NCBI GenBank assembly: GCA_963807065.1
Contig: CAWDZQ010000004.1
Span: 1,054,001-1,118,000, forward strand
Direction: 5' to 3'
DNA length: 64,000 nt
DNA from: CAWAND01 sp963807065
Lineage (GTDB): Bacteria; Chloroflexota; Anaerolineae; Anaerolineales; E44-bin32
A model generated the notes under the pieces. It saw only the letters and a program-made list of their open reading frames with translations, had not been told where the DNA came from and ran no database searches. Made by a program: the position numbers and the translations under genes. This document shows, piece after piece, positions 52,341 to 61,199 of this stretch (the first letter of the stretch is position 1; each line of letters begins with the position of its first letter).

Positions 52341-53104
52341 TGTTCCCCATTCTTCAGCTCGGTCCCTTGGCGATTCAACTGCCCGGCTTGTTCCTTCTGT
52401 TGGGTGTCTGGATCGGCGTGACCCTGGCAGAGCGAGCGGCACCGAACCACGGTGTGGCGCCGGCGGACCTCACCAATCTGATCTTCCTGGGTCTCGTGGC
52501 GGGCCTGATCGGGGCGAGGCTGGGTTACGCCCTGCGCTATGTTGACGTCTATTTGGCGTCGCCGCTCAGCCTTCTAGCGTTGACGCCTGTGACCCTTGCG
52601 CCGGCCGAGGGGGCTGCGGTTGGGGTGATCGCCAGCTTGATCTACGGCCAGCGGCGGGAACTTCGCCTCTGGCCGACACTGGACAGCTTGGCGCCAGGCT
52701 TGGCCGTCGTGGGGGTCGCTCAGGGTTTGGCCCACCTGGCCAGCGGAGATGCCTTTGGGGCGCCGGCCTCGCTGCCTTGGGCAGTGAACCTGTGGGGTGC
52801 ATCGCGCCATCCGAGTCAGGTGTATGAGATTCTGGCGGCGGCCGGAATCCTGGCCTTCGTCTTGCGCCTGGACATGCGGCGGGGTTTCCCCGGGCTGAGA
52901 TTCTCGGCGTTCACAGCGCTGACGGCCGGCGCCCGCTTGTTCTTAGAGGCCTTTCGAGGCGATAGTGTGATCGTCCTCGGTGCGCTCCGTCAGGCGCAGC
53001 TGGTCGCCTTGGGCGTGCTGCTCCTGTCGCTGGTGGGGATGTACGGGCTGGCCAGATACCACGCGAACGAGGCGGCCAAAACGATGAATCCGGGTGGCGC
53101 ATAG
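52340..53104 (+). CDS. Lgt-like membrane protein, second copy
   Basis: A 254-residue protein with seven hydrophobic helices and a partial Lgt pattern. The first helix region FPILQLGPLAIQLPGLFLLLGVWIGV resembles Lgt, and GASRHPSQVYEIL matches the C-terminal RHPxQLYE motif. The central GRxG segment that carries the catalytic arginine reads VGVAQGLAHLASGD, with no arginine. Compared with the first copy at 19918, each copy keeps different parts of the Lgt motif set. It is coupled to the TlpA gene. Whether it transfers diacylglycerol, or has become a partner of the thioredoxin, is unknown. Confidence 0.75.
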   Translation: MFPILQLGPLAIQLPGLFLLLGVWIGVTLAERAAPNHGVAPADLTNLIFLGLVAGLIGARLGYALRYVDVYLASPLSLLALTPVTLAPAEGAAVGVIASLIYGQRRELRLWPTLDSLAPGLAVVGVAQGLAHLASGDAFGAPASLPWAVNLWGASRHPSQVYEILAAAGILAFVLRLDMRRGFPGLRFSAFTALTAGARLFLEAFRGDSVIVLGALRQAQLVALGVLLLSLVGMYGLARYHANEAAKTMNPGGA

Positions 53105-53566
53105 CCCGGCAATCAGCACGCGGGTGCGAGCCCTTCAACACTTCTCGACGCGTGCCGGCGTAACCGCTGCGTGCTGCCGGTCGCCCTCAGACTTCAACGC
53201 CCGCCGCATCCGCAGCGCGCCATAGGAAGGGCTCCGAACACAAGGGAACCCGGGCCTCATCGGTCGCCAAACCAACACCGAAGCCCAGATTACCCGATTC
53301 GCGAATTCATGGATGGCTTGATTCCGGGCCTCCCATCGCCTCCATCCAGGCGGAGATTCCTCCCATCGGAATTGGCGGCAGAACGTCTGACAGGCTCAGC
53401 CTCAAGCCTGTGGGTCATGGACGCCGGCGGCGCCCATGATGGGGGCTCTGGCTGGGCAAATCTAGGCCTGGCCTTGCCGATCGGCCACGGTTGGCTTGTG
53501 AAGGATTTCACAAGACGGAAGACGACTGGGGAGTAGCTTTGACGGTGTTCTTGATACGTTGGGGGG
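53105..53566. other. 462-base gap holding one perfect Rex-like palindrome
   Basis: No credible gene: the 121-residue plus-strand frame at 53171-53536 is Arg/Pro-rich without any family or start signal. The only structured element is the palindrome at 53496-53513. Confidence 0.6.
53496..53513. promoter_or_regulatory. Rex-like palindrome (copy E, perfect)
   Basis: TTGTGAAGGATTTCACAA, an exact match to the Rex consensus, inside a 20-bp palindrome (53495-53514). Confidence 0.6.
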
Positions 53567-53887
53567 TCAGCCGGCGCCGTTCTGGATGGCAGCGATGAAC
53601 AAGAAGAACAGGCAGACGCCTGCGGCGCCCAAGATCAGGCCGGCCAGGGCCGTGGCGCGGGAGTGCCCCGAACCGAGAAGGCCACCGACTCCCAAGCCGG
53701 CCCCCACCAGCCCGAGGAAAGCACTGCTGGCGCCGCAGATGTACAGCGGCGTGCCCGCCAGGCGTATCCAGCCCTGGTTGAACCCCACCACGGCGCAAAG
53801 ACCGATGCCGAAGACGAAGGCAACCGATGCGATCCCCAGCGCCAGACTGGCGTTGCCCAGCGTGTTGTGAGATGACGAATTGGACAT
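53567..53887 (-). CDS. Small DUF4190-like membrane protein
   Basis: A 106-residue protein with three hydrophobic helices: LALGIASVAFVFGIGLCAVVGF, CGASSAFLGLVGAGLGVGGLLG and LAGLILGAAGVCLFFLFIA. It is glycine-rich like DUF4190 proteins. The function is unknown. A promoter may lie in the 20 bases between it and the next minus-strand gene. Confidence 0.6.
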   Translation of the reverse strand: MSNSSSHNTLGNASLALGIASVAFVFGIGLCAVVGFNQGWIRLAGTPLYICGASSAFLGLVGAGLGVGGLLGSGHSRATALAGLILGAAGVCLFFLFIAAIQNGAG

Positions 53888-53915
53888 GGAGGGACCCTAC
53901 ATGGCTGGCGGTGTC

Positions 53916-54446
53916 TCAGCCGCCGTAGCGAGGTGTATGCCGAACTCGGCCGAGGACGCCGCTCTGGATCACGATCCCGGCGACCAGGGCGGCGGTGAAC
54001 ACGCCGATGGCCAGGCCGAATGGCACATTCAGGCTGGCCGCGATCAGCCCGGCTCCGACGGCCGAAGACAGGAGAACCAGGGCTCCGCCGAAGGCCCAGG
54101 CCGCCAAGACCGTGCCGATCAGCCCGGCGGCCAGCGCGACCGCCCAGGTCCACAGCCCCATGTCAACGTTCAGCCATTGGACGAGAGTCAGCGCCATGAC
54201 GGTCCCCAAGAGGAAGCCCGCCAGACGCACGGCCAGGCGCTGGATGAAACGGGCCGCCAGCGCTCCAATCATACCGACCACGAGCGCGATGACCAGGGCC
54301 GGTGTGGTCGTGGCTCCGCCGGGCAGGAAATGGGTAGCCAGCTGGAGCGCTGCGACGAAACCCAACCCGGCCACGAACAACCAGAACAAACGCCGCCCCA
54401 AGATCAGCAACGCCAAGCCAACTAAGAAATTGAGAGCCATACCCAT
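53916..54446 (-). CDS. DUF4203/TMEM198-like membrane protein
   Basis: A 176-residue protein made of seven or so short helices with many small residues, as in TMEM198/DUF4203 proteins (for example ALVIALVVGMIGALAARFIQ and AAGLIGTVLAAWAFGGALVLLSS). No catalytic residue is seen. ATG 54446 is chosen over 54464 because GGAG lies seven bases upstream. It is close to the GNAT gene but on a different message. Confidence 0.65.
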   Translation of the reverse strand: MGMALNFLVGLALLILGRRLFWLFVAGLGFVAALQLATHFLPGGATTTPALVIALVVGMIGALAARFIQRLAVRLAGFLLGTVMALTLVQWLNVDMGLWTWAVALAAGLIGTVLAAWAFGGALVLLSSAVGAGLIAASLNVPFGLAIGVFTAALVAGIVIQSGVLGRVRHTPRYGG

Positions 54447-54515
54447 GGAGATACTCCTGTTCATCCGATCACATACCGTCGGCGCCGGGCCAGGCTGGGG
54501 AAGACGCCAGCCGCC

Positions 54516-54944
54516 CTAACCGACCGGCGATGACGGGTGCAAGATCCACGCCTGGGGATGGTGGGTGAATCCCACATGGGGGTAATAGGACTCGGCTGCG
54601 GGGGCCGCCAGGAGCACGATCATCGCTTTTTCGCCCAGGGCGGACTGGGTGCGATCGATCAGCGCCCGGCCGATGCCCTTGCGCTGGTAGGCTTGGTCCA
54701 CGGCCAGATCGGCCAGGTAGGCGACGTAGCAGAAGTCGGTCAGCGTGCGTGAGATGCCCACCAGGCGATCGCCGTCCCAGGCGGTGACGATCAGATCGGC
54801 CCGATCGAGCATCTCCCGCATGCAGTCCCTGTCATCCACCGGGCGCCGCTCCCCCAGGGTTGAGGCTCGGTACAGCCCGATCGTCTGGTCTAGGTCGAGA
54901 TCGGCTCCGATCCGATAGGTAATGGCGTCAGTTGTCTGGCTCAC
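54516..54944 (-). CDS. GNAT-family acetyltransferase
   Basis: A 142-residue GNAT protein: VYLADLAVDQAYQRKGIGRALIDRTQ has the acetyl-CoA loop Q-x-x-G-I-G-R, and LLAAPAAESYYPHVGF has the C-terminal tyrosine. Acceptor unknown. GTG 54944 with GGGAGG five bases upstream is the best start. It lies just downstream of rph on the same strand. Confidence 0.83.
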   Translation of the reverse strand: MSQTTDAITYRIGADLDLDQTIGLYRASTLGERRPVDDRDCMREMLDRADLIVTAWDGDRLVGISRTLTDFCYVAYLADLAVDQAYQRKGIGRALIDRTQSALGEKAMIVLLAAPAAESYYPHVGFTHHPQAWILHPSSPVG

Positions 54945-54992
54945 TCGCACCTCCCGCTGCCCAGCACGGATTCCAGGGTATGTTCGTCCCGA

Positions 54993-55742
54993 CTAAGGCT
55001 CTCCCCATCCCATCTTGGCCAGGGCCTCGGCCTGGGCGGAAATCAGGCGCCCAATGCCCATCTGCGCCAAGCCCAGCAGATCATCGAGCCGGTCTTTGGG
55101 AAAGGCGCCCCGTTCGGCCGTGGCCTGGATCTCGATAAATTCGTGCTTGGCGTTCATAACCACATTGCAGTCGACATCGGCGGCCGAGTCTTCCTCGTAA
55201 TCCAGGTCGAGCCTCGCCTGACCCCCCAGCAGGCCCACACTGACGGCAGCCACCGGGCTCAAGAAGACCTCCGGAGGGCAGTCGCCCAGGTCAATGCGCT
55301 TGTGCAGAGCGATGGCCAGAGCCAGATAACCGCCGGTGACCGCGGCCGTGCGCGTGCCTCCGTCTGCTTGAAGCACGTCGCAGTCCACGATGGCCGTGAT
55401 CTGTCCCAGCTGGCTGAGGTCGAAACCGGCCCGCAGGCTGCGCCCGATCAAGCGCTTGATTTCCTGAGATCGGGCCCGCGGGCTGGTCGTCTCCCGGTTG
55501 GATCGGTTGTGGGTGGCGCGCGGCAGCATGGCGTATTCGGCCGTGATCCAGCCTCCGGGGCCACCCTGCGCCTCACGCCAGCGAGGGACCCCGGGGAGAA
55601 GGCTGGCGTTGCACAACACCTTAGTTCGGCCGGTGGAGATAAGGACCGAACCTTCAGGGTAAATGATGAAATTGGGGTGGATCTCCAGGGGGCGCAACTC
55701 GGCTGGGTCGCGTCCATCAGGGCGAGGCTGGGTCAGAGTCAT
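54993..55742 (-). CDS. rph: Ribonuclease PH
   Basis: Phosphorolytic 3'-exonuclease that trims tRNA precursors. The 249-residue protein has the family core: EGSVLISTGRTKVLCNAS, WITAEYAMLPRATHNRSNRE with the phosphate-binding arginines, RSQEIKRLIGRSLRAG, QADGGTRTAAVTGGYLALA and DLDYEEDSAADVDCNVVMN. GGAG five bases before the ATG fixes the start. The usual neighbour rdgB is not present; a GNAT gene follows instead. Confidence 0.95.
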   Translation of the reverse strand: MTLTQPRPDGRDPAELRPLEIHPNFIIYPEGSVLISTGRTKVLCNASLLPGVPRWREAQGGPGGWITAEYAMLPRATHNRSNRETTSPRARSQEIKRLIGRSLRAGFDLSQLGQITAIVDCDVLQADGGTRTAAVTGGYLALAIALHKRIDLGDCPPEVFLSPVAAVSVGLLGGQARLDLDYEEDSAADVDCNVVMNAKHEFIEIQATAERGAFPKDRLDDLLGLAQMGIGRLISAQAEALAKMGWGEP

Positions 55743-55890
55743 GTGGTCTCCTGTGTGAGCCGTTCAAGCCTACCACATGCCGTGGGGGGGCGCCGGGCGA
55801 TCTTTAACCCGGGCTTAATCCTGTGAGTGTATAGAGTGAGATCGTCAGCTCCGCTTAATCCTAATCAGTACGAGTCATGGAGGTAGAAAG

Positions 55891-57039
55891 ATGGGAGCAA
55901 TACTCGCTGCAGTCATGATTGCCTTCTCAGCGCTTGGCCTGACGCAAACGGCCACGCCGGGCGTGAGCCTGTACACGGCCTACCCGTCGCAAGTCGTGCG
56001 ATCGGGGGACACGGTAGATGTGTCGGTGCAGGTGCAGAATACGGGACTTCCCACGCAGCTGGTTCAGTTGGGTGTCACGGGGACGCCGGAAGGCTGGTCG
56101 GCCAACTTCATTGGTGGCGGCAGGGTGATTCAGGCGGTCTCGGTCCAAACCGATCAGACGCAAACGGTGACACTGAAGGTTGAGCTTCCTGAGCAGGCCG
56201 CCGATGGTGACTACAACATGACGCTGACGGCCAAGAGTGAGGCCGGTCAAGACAGCCTTCCCTTGACATTCACCGTGGGGCAGACTTCGCCCACCCAAAT
56301 CAGCTTGACGCCCAACCTGCCGATCCTCAAGGGTTCCCCCAAGTCGTCCTTCAACTATCGTTTGACGGTCAAGAACGATTCGGATGAGGATCTGCTGGTC
56401 AACTTCGATTCTCAGCTCCCGGACGGTTTCCAGGTCACCTTTAAGCAGGCCGTGGGAAGCCAGGAGGTGACCAGCCTGCCGGTCAAAGCCGGCCAGTCGC
56501 AGGACGTGGACGCCGATCTCACCCTGCCCAGCGACGTGGCCGCCGGCACCTACGATTTCCAGGTGGGGGTTCAGGCCAAAGACGCCTCGGCGCAGGTCAA
56601 ACTTTCGGCCGAGATCACCGGGCAATCGGCCCTCGGCCTGAGCACCCCTGACGATCGGTTGAGCGCCAACGTCACCGCCGGGAAGACAACTCCGCTCAAG
56701 TTGGTGCTGAAGAACACCGGCAGCGCCCCGGCGACCGGGATTCAGTTCGAGTCGTCGCCGCCCGCCGATTGGAAGGTGACCTTCGATCCGGCCACAATCG
56801 ATACACTCGACCCGGGACAGCAAATGGACGTCACTGCCAACGTTCAGGTGCCGGACAATGTGATCTCGGGTGACTACATGGTGACCCTGACCTCCCGTTC
56901 AAGTGCCAATGATTCCCAGTCGGCGGACTTTCGGCTTACGGTGCAGACCTCAACCCTGTGGGGCATTACCGGCTTGATCTTGATCGCCATCGCGCTGGGG
57001 GTGGTGGCTCTGGCGGTGATGCGATTTGGAAGAAGGTAA
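55891..57039 (+). CDS. Secreted membrane-anchored protein with NEW3 domains
   Basis: A 382-residue protein with an N-terminal signal-like segment (residues 1-20) and a C-terminal membrane helix (about residues 355-375) with short basic end. Between them are three immunoglobulin-like NEW3/alpha-galactosidase-associated repeats ([21 protein letters not shown]..., [18 protein letters not shown]..., [18 protein letters not shown]...). Such repeats bind surfaces or carbohydrate. The exporter ATPase and permease follow directly (4-base gap), suggesting it is a cargo or accessory of that exporter. Confidence 0.82.
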   Translation: MGAILAAVMIAFSALGLTQTATPGVSLYTAYPSQVVRSGDTVDVSVQVQNTGLPTQLVQLGVTGTPEGWSANFIGGGRVIQAVSVQTDQTQTVTLKVELPEQAADGDYNMTLTAKSEAGQDSLPLTFTVGQTSPTQISLTPNLPILKGSPKSSFNYRLTVKNDSDEDLLVNFDSQLPDGFQVTFKQAVGSQEVTSLPVKAGQSQDVDADLTLPSDVAAGTYDFQVGVQAKDASAQVKLSAEITGQSALGLSTPDDRLSANVTAGKTTPLKLVLKNTGSAPATGIQFESSPPADWKVTFDPATIDTLDPGQQMDVTANVQVPDNVISGDYMVTLTSRSSANDSQSADFRLTVQTSTLWGITGLILIAIALGVVALAVMRFGRR

Positions 57040-57043
57040 TCCC

Positions 57044-57982
57044 ATGGACGCTGTGATTGAAACCCACGCCCTCACCAAGCGCTATGGCACCGTGACCGCC
57101 GTAGATGGTCTGGATCTGACCCTGAACCAGGGTGAAGTCTTCGGACTGTTGGGTCCCAACGGATCCGGGAAGACGACCACGATCTTGATGATCCTGGGCC
57201 TGACCGAGCCTACGTCGGGGAAGGTCCGCGTGCTCGGCGTGGATCCCGCCCGGCGCCCACTCCAGGTCAAAACCCGGGTGGGCTACCTGCCCGACCAGGT
57301 CGGCTTTTACGATGACATGACCGCTCGCGAAAACCTGAGCTACACCGCCAGACTCAACCGCATCCCGCCGGTTGAGGCCGCCGAGAGAATCACGGCCTGC
57401 ATGCGGCGGATCGGACTGAGCGACGAGGCCGTTGATCGACCGGTGAGCACCTTCTCTCACGGGATGCGCCAGCAACTCGGATTGGCGGAGCTGCTGGTCA
57501 AGGAGCCGGAGGTGGTCATCCTCGACGAACCGACTCTGGGGTTGGACCCAGAGGCGGCGCGCCAGTTCCTGCGCCTGATCCGCGGTCTCAAGGATGACGG
57601 GATCACGATCCTTTTGGCGTCTCATCTGCTGCACCAGGTGCAGGCAGTCTGTGATCGGGTGGGGTTGTTTCGCAAGGGGAAGATGTTCCTCGAGGGTCCA
57701 GTCCGCGATCTGGCGCACGAGATCCTGGGGGGAGGCTTCGTCATTCATCTTGAATCAGACGATGCGCAGCTCGCCCCCCATCTGGAAGGTCTGGAACACG
57801 CCGTGCGGGTCACGTCGGAGCACGACGGCCGCTACCGTGTGGAGGCCCGTGCCGATCTGCGGCAGCAGGTCGCCAAACTGGTTCTCGACGGTGGCGGCAA
57901 GCTGCTTTCGATGCACCTGGAAGAGCCCAGCCTGGACGAGGTGTATACGAGCTACTTCGAGGAGGTGCCCGATGCATCGTGA
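57044..57982 (+). CDS. ABC-2 exporter ATP-binding protein
   Basis: A 312-residue ATPase: Walker [19 protein letters not shown]-loop [11 protein letters not shown], signature [15 protein letters not shown], Walker [14 protein letters not shown] and H-switch LLASHLLHQ. The signature is SHGMR rather than the usual SGG, seen in some exporters. The final 90 residues are an accessory domain. It overlaps the permease gene; GAAGAAGG lies before the ATG. Confidence 0.93.
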   Translation: MDAVIETHALTKRYGTVTAVDGLDLTLNQGEVFGLLGPNGSGKTTTILMILGLTEPTSGKVRVLGVDPARRPLQVKTRVGYLPDQVGFYDDMTARENLSYTARLNRIPPVEAAERITACMRRIGLSDEAVDRPVSTFSHGMRQQLGLAELLVKEPEVVILDEPTLGLDPEAARQFLRLIRGLKDDGITILLASHLLHQVQAVCDRVGLFRKGKMFLEGPVRDLAHEILGGGFVIHLESDDAQLAPHLEGLEHAVRVTSEHDGRYRVEARADLRQQVAKLVLDGGGKLLSMHLEEPSLDEVYTSYFEEVPDAS

Positions 57983-58919
57983 GGGATCTCCCTGGCAGGG
58001 CGTCTGGACGGTGATGGCCAAGGAAACAGCCGATCACCTGACAGGGGCCCGGATGACAATCCTCGAGCTCCTGATGTTTCTGGCCTCCGCCGGCGCCATC
58101 TACGCAGCGCTGGGCTCGGTTAAGTCGGGTGGCCAAGACCCCTTTGTGTTCCTGACCCTGTTCACCACGGCGCAAGCGCCGATCCCATCCTTCGTCGGCT
58201 TCCTCGGCTTTCTCACGCCCCTGATCGCGATCGCCCTCGGCTTTGACGCTGTCAATGGGGAATTCAACCGCCGGACGCTCAGCCGCATCCTGGCTCAGCC
58301 GATCTACCGCGATGGGCTGCTGTTGGGCAAGTACCTGGCCGGCCTGGTGACGTTATCGATCGTGATGACGGCCATCTGGTTGATGGTGGCCGGGCTAGGG
58401 CTGATCTTCCTGGGCGTCCCGCCCAGCGGCGAAGAGGTCGCCCGGGCGGTGGTCTTCCTGGTGGCGACGATCGGCTGCGGCGGGGTTTGGCTCGGGATCG
58501 CCATGGTCTTCTCGGTGGTCTTCCGCCAGCCGGCAACGGCCGCTCTGGCGTCGATCGCGACCTGGCTCTTCTTCACACTCTTTTGGGGCATCGTAGCCAG
58601 CCTGCTGGCGCACTCTCTGAACCCCAATCCGGCGACGGTGCAAGGGGTGCTGGCCCAGGCCGGGCTGGAACAAAACCTGTCACGCATCTCACCCAACACA
58701 CTCTGGAGCGAAGTGGTGGTGGGCATGCTCCATCCCGCCGTGCGCAGCCTGGGTCTAGTGCTTCCGGTCCAACTGTACCGCGCCGTGCTTGGCTCCCCGC
58801 TGCCCTTCACCGAAAGCCTGAGCCTGATCTGGCCCCAGCTCACCGGCCTGGCAGCCGGCGTAATTCTTCTCTTTGCGTTGTCCTATGTGATCTTCCAGCG
58901 CCAGGAGGTGCGCGCCTGA
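57972..58919 (+). CDS. ABC-2 exporter permease
   Basis: A 315-residue permease with six helices: [18 protein letters not shown], an outward loop, [55 protein letters not shown] (the ABC-2 coupling region), and the helices around [20 protein letters not shown]. It overlaps the ATPase gene by 11 bases. The cargo is unknown. Confidence 0.92.
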   Translation: MHREGSPWQGVWTVMAKETADHLTGARMTILELLMFLASAGAIYAALGSVKSGGQDPFVFLTLFTTAQAPIPSFVGFLGFLTPLIAIALGFDAVNGEFNRRTLSRILAQPIYRDGLLLGKYLAGLVTLSIVMTAIWLMVAGLGLIFLGVPPSGEEVARAVVFLVATIGCGGVWLGIAMVFSVVFRQPATAALASIATWLFFTLFWGIVASLLAHSLNPNPATVQGVLAQAGLEQNLSRISPNTLWSEVVVGMLHPAVRSLGLVLPVQLYRAVLGSPLPFTESLSLIWPQLTGLAAGVILLFALSYVIFQRQEVRA

Positions 58920-58981
58920 TCTGTCCGCCGGGCGCTTCTGCTGACGGGTTTCGTAAGTGACCGGAATGCGGCGCGGAATCT

Positions 58982-59710
58982 TCAGCCTTCAAGCCTGGCG
59001 TAGAGTTGTTCCAGTCGGGGGTCGGACCGCAGCGACTCCAAGTCGCGATCTTCCCGGGACCATCCGATGAGGTCGGGGTGGTGCTCAAGCCCTGTCCGTA
59101 GGTAGTCAAGGGCCCGGTCGGACCGCCCAGCGCGGGCAGACAGGCAGGAGGCGTTGTAGTACAGAATGCCCCTCCAAGACGCGAGCTCGGACAGTTGGCG
59201 AAAGTGCTCGAGCATAGCGTCCGCTTGGGCGGAAGCTGCCTGCTCATCGCCCCTCTCGAGGGCATGTTCCGCCATATGCATCCACGGATGAATCAGCAGG
59301 GTGCCCGCCAGTCGACGCCACAGGGGCTGGCCCTCCTGCCAGGCGAAGCGGTCCATCTGCGCCAGCTCGTCGTCGCTCAACCGCTGAAGGCCCTCGATCA
59401 GCTCGGCGTGGGTGGAATCGGATTGGCTGAGGATATCGTCCCACGAGCGTCCCGCGAACGAGTCGAAGAAGACGGCATTAGCCTGGTCGGTGTCATCTTC
59501 GGATTCCTCCATAATAGCCGAGGGGTCGTCTCTGAGCCGCAGGACCGTTTGGTGCTTCCAGGAGGTGATGTGGCCTTGCAGGTCGAGGGCACTCCATGCT
59601 TCGGGTGTCCCGTGCCGTTGCCGCGATTCCGCTGGGAGCCCGTCGATGAAGGAGCGTTCGCCGGCATACTCGAGCTTGAGTGCGTCGATTATCCCCTGAA
59701 CGGACGTCAT
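58982..59710 (-). CDS. DinB-like protein with TPR-type tail
   Basis: A 242-residue protein. The first 165 residues look like the DinB/DUF1706 four-helix fold: GIIDALKLEYAGERSFIDGL, WSALDLQGHITSWKHQTVLRL with a candidate metal histidine, and HPWMHMAEHALERGD with two more. The last 75 residues hold helical repeats (ASCLSARAGRSDRALDYLRTGLEHHP) of TPR type. DinB-fold proteins are metal-dependent thiol or small-molecule transferases. The substrate is unknown. GAGGAGG six bases before the ATG. Confidence 0.7.
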   Translation of the reverse strand: MTSVQGIIDALKLEYAGERSFIDGLPAESRQRHGTPEAWSALDLQGHITSWKHQTVLRLRDDPSAIMEESEDDTDQANAVFFDSFAGRSWDDILSQSDSTHAELIEGLQRLSDDELAQMDRFAWQEGQPLWRRLAGTLLIHPWMHMAEHALERGDEQAASAQADAMLEHFRQLSELASWRGILYYNASCLSARAGRSDRALDYLRTGLEHHPDLIGWSREDRDLESLRSDPRLEQLYARLEG

Positions 59711-59784
59711 GGACTGCCTCCTCGTACGCTGCGGATTCGAGCGGTCGCTTCAGGATAGGATACCATTCCCGGGGGTCCCGGGTT

Positions 59785-60456
59785 TCAAAGCACTTCGAGC
59801 ACGCCCCGCAGATTGGGAAAGGTGAAGTCCGGGCCCAACGTGGGGTCGATCAGGCGGTCGCCGCGACGGTTGGACCAGGCGCAGGTCAGCCCAGCGGATT
59901 TGGCTCCCATGACGTCGGTGGCCGAACCGGCCACATGCAAGATATCGGCGGGCTCGAGTCCCAGGTCGTCGCTCGGGAGGCGGTAGATGGCGGGCGCTGG
60001 TTTGTAGGCTCCGGCGGTTTCGCCTGAGTAAATGGCGTCGAAAGGCGTCTCAAGTCGTTCGGCCAGCGCCCGCAGCATGGACTCGTCCCCGTTGGAAAGA
60101 AGGGCAATTCGGTGACCCCCGTCGTGAACGGCTTTGAGCACAGCATTGGCCTCCGGCCAGGGTTCAAGCTCGTCCCATGCCGCCGCCAACGCCCGACGTC
60201 CGGCATCGTCCAATTCGTCTCCGGTCTGGCCAAGGGTTAGGTCCAGCGCCCGGCGCGTCACGGTTTTGAAGGGCACCCGGCCACGCCCCAGGGCGTTGCT
60301 GATCAGCGCGTAATGCATCTGGGCCCGACGCCACGCCTGGACCAGCGCCCCCGCTCCAATCTCGCTGCCCAAGGCGGCGGCGACCCGATTCGTGAGGCTG
60401 CTCTCAATATCGAACAGGGCACTGTACACATCAAACGTCACCAGCCGATAGGGCAT
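59785..60456 (-). CDS. HAD-family hydrolase (haloacid dehalogenase-like)
   Basis: A 223-residue HAD protein: FDVYSALFD is motif I (the usual D-x-y-G-T-L changed to VYSAL), SNGDESM is motif II, YKPAPAIYRL the motif III lysine, and HVAGSATDVMGAKSAG motif IV. The layout is like L-2-haloacid dehalogenases, but the altered motif I makes substrate or activity uncertain. AAGGAAG before the ATG. Confidence 0.8.
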   Translation of the reverse strand: MPYRLVTFDVYSALFDIESSLTNRVAAALGSEIGAGALVQAWRRAQMHYALISNALGRGRVPFKTVTRRALDLTLGQTGDELDDAGRRALAAAWDELEPWPEANAVLKAVHDGGHRIALLSNGDESMLRALAERLETPFDAIYSGETAGAYKPAPAIYRLPSDDLGLEPADILHVAGSATDVMGAKSAGLTCAWSNRRGDRLIDPTLGPDFTFPNLRGVLEVL

Positions 60457-60649
60457 GCGTCAACTTCCTTTCGAGGCGAGGGCCGGGAACTCATTCGCCG
60501 GTTTATCGCAGTCGTCCCGCCCGCCTGATTGTGGCACGCCAGGACCCCGAGGCGCAACCGACCGTGTCACATTCCAGCCTCGGCCGGTGTTTAATAGGTG
60601 AGAGGCGGTCAGAGGTTCTCGCCGTTTCGATGGCCGGCCATCCCGGGGA

Positions 60650-60658
60650 TGTTATAGG
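60650..60658 (+). promoter_or_regulatory. Extended -10 with near-leaderless start (sigma factor gene)
   Basis: TGTTATAGG ends six bases before the ATG at 60665. No Shine-Dalgarno is present in between. It fits a leaderless transcript. Confidence 0.5.
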
Positions 60659-60664
60659 CATTTT

Positions 60665-61189
60665 ATGCAGCCAGATCAATTCGAAGAGGTCTTCCAACGC
60701 CATTTTTCGGGCGTACACCGTGCCGTTGCTCGCCTGGTCGGTGATGCGGCCGAAGCTGAGGACCTGACGCTGGAGGCCTTCTGGCGCCTTTGGCGCACAC
60801 CGGGTGTGGACGACGGGAGTTGCGGCCCCTGGCTGTATCGTGTGGCCACCCGCTTAGGCTACAACGCCCTGCGGGCCCGGACCCGGCGATCAGGCTACGA
60901 GCAGGCCGCCGGTGCCGAACAGGAAATGAACGACGCCGGGGAAGATCCGGCCAACGAAGCCGAACGGAAGATCCTGCTTGAACGGGTACAGGCCACACTG
61001 CGCCGGCTGTCCGTCCGCCATGCCCAGATCCTCAGCCTGAGGATGTCGGGGATGAGCTACCGAGAGATCGCCGCCGCGATCGACGTGAAGGCCAGTTCGA
61101 TCGGGGCCCTGCTCGCCAGAGCCGAGTCGCAGTTCGAAGAGGTCTACCTGGAGTTTGAGTCAGCCGCCGGTGAGTTGGTTGATCCCTAA
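60665..61189 (+). CDS. ECF-type RNA polymerase sigma factor
   Basis: A 174-residue sigma-70 family factor. Region 2 is in FQRHFSGVHRAVARLVGDAAEAEDLTLEAFWRLWR and region 4 in RRLSVRHAQILSLRMSGMSYREIAAAIDVKASSIGALLARAESQF. The Ala/Ser-rich region-4 loop is standard for ECF. Its anti-sigma follows after ten bases, so it is likely held inactive until an envelope signal. Confidence 0.92.
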   Translation: MQPDQFEEVFQRHFSGVHRAVARLVGDAAEAEDLTLEAFWRLWRTPGVDDGSCGPWLYRVATRLGYNALRARTRRSGYEQAAGAEQEMNDAGEDPANEAERKILLERVQATLRRLSVRHAQILSLRMSGMSYREIAAAIDVKASSIGALLARAESQFEEVYLEFESAAGELVDP

Positions 61190-61199
61190 GGAGGCAGCC

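Noticed and set aside
7675..53513. parS centromere sites
   Set aside because: The ParB site has half-sites in the opposite order (TTTCAC-GTGAAA); these have GTGAA outwards.
53171..53536. 121-residue plus-strand ORF in the gap before the DUF4190-like gene
   Set aside because: Arg/Pro-rich, no family, no ribosome site, and it runs through the perfect palindrome.
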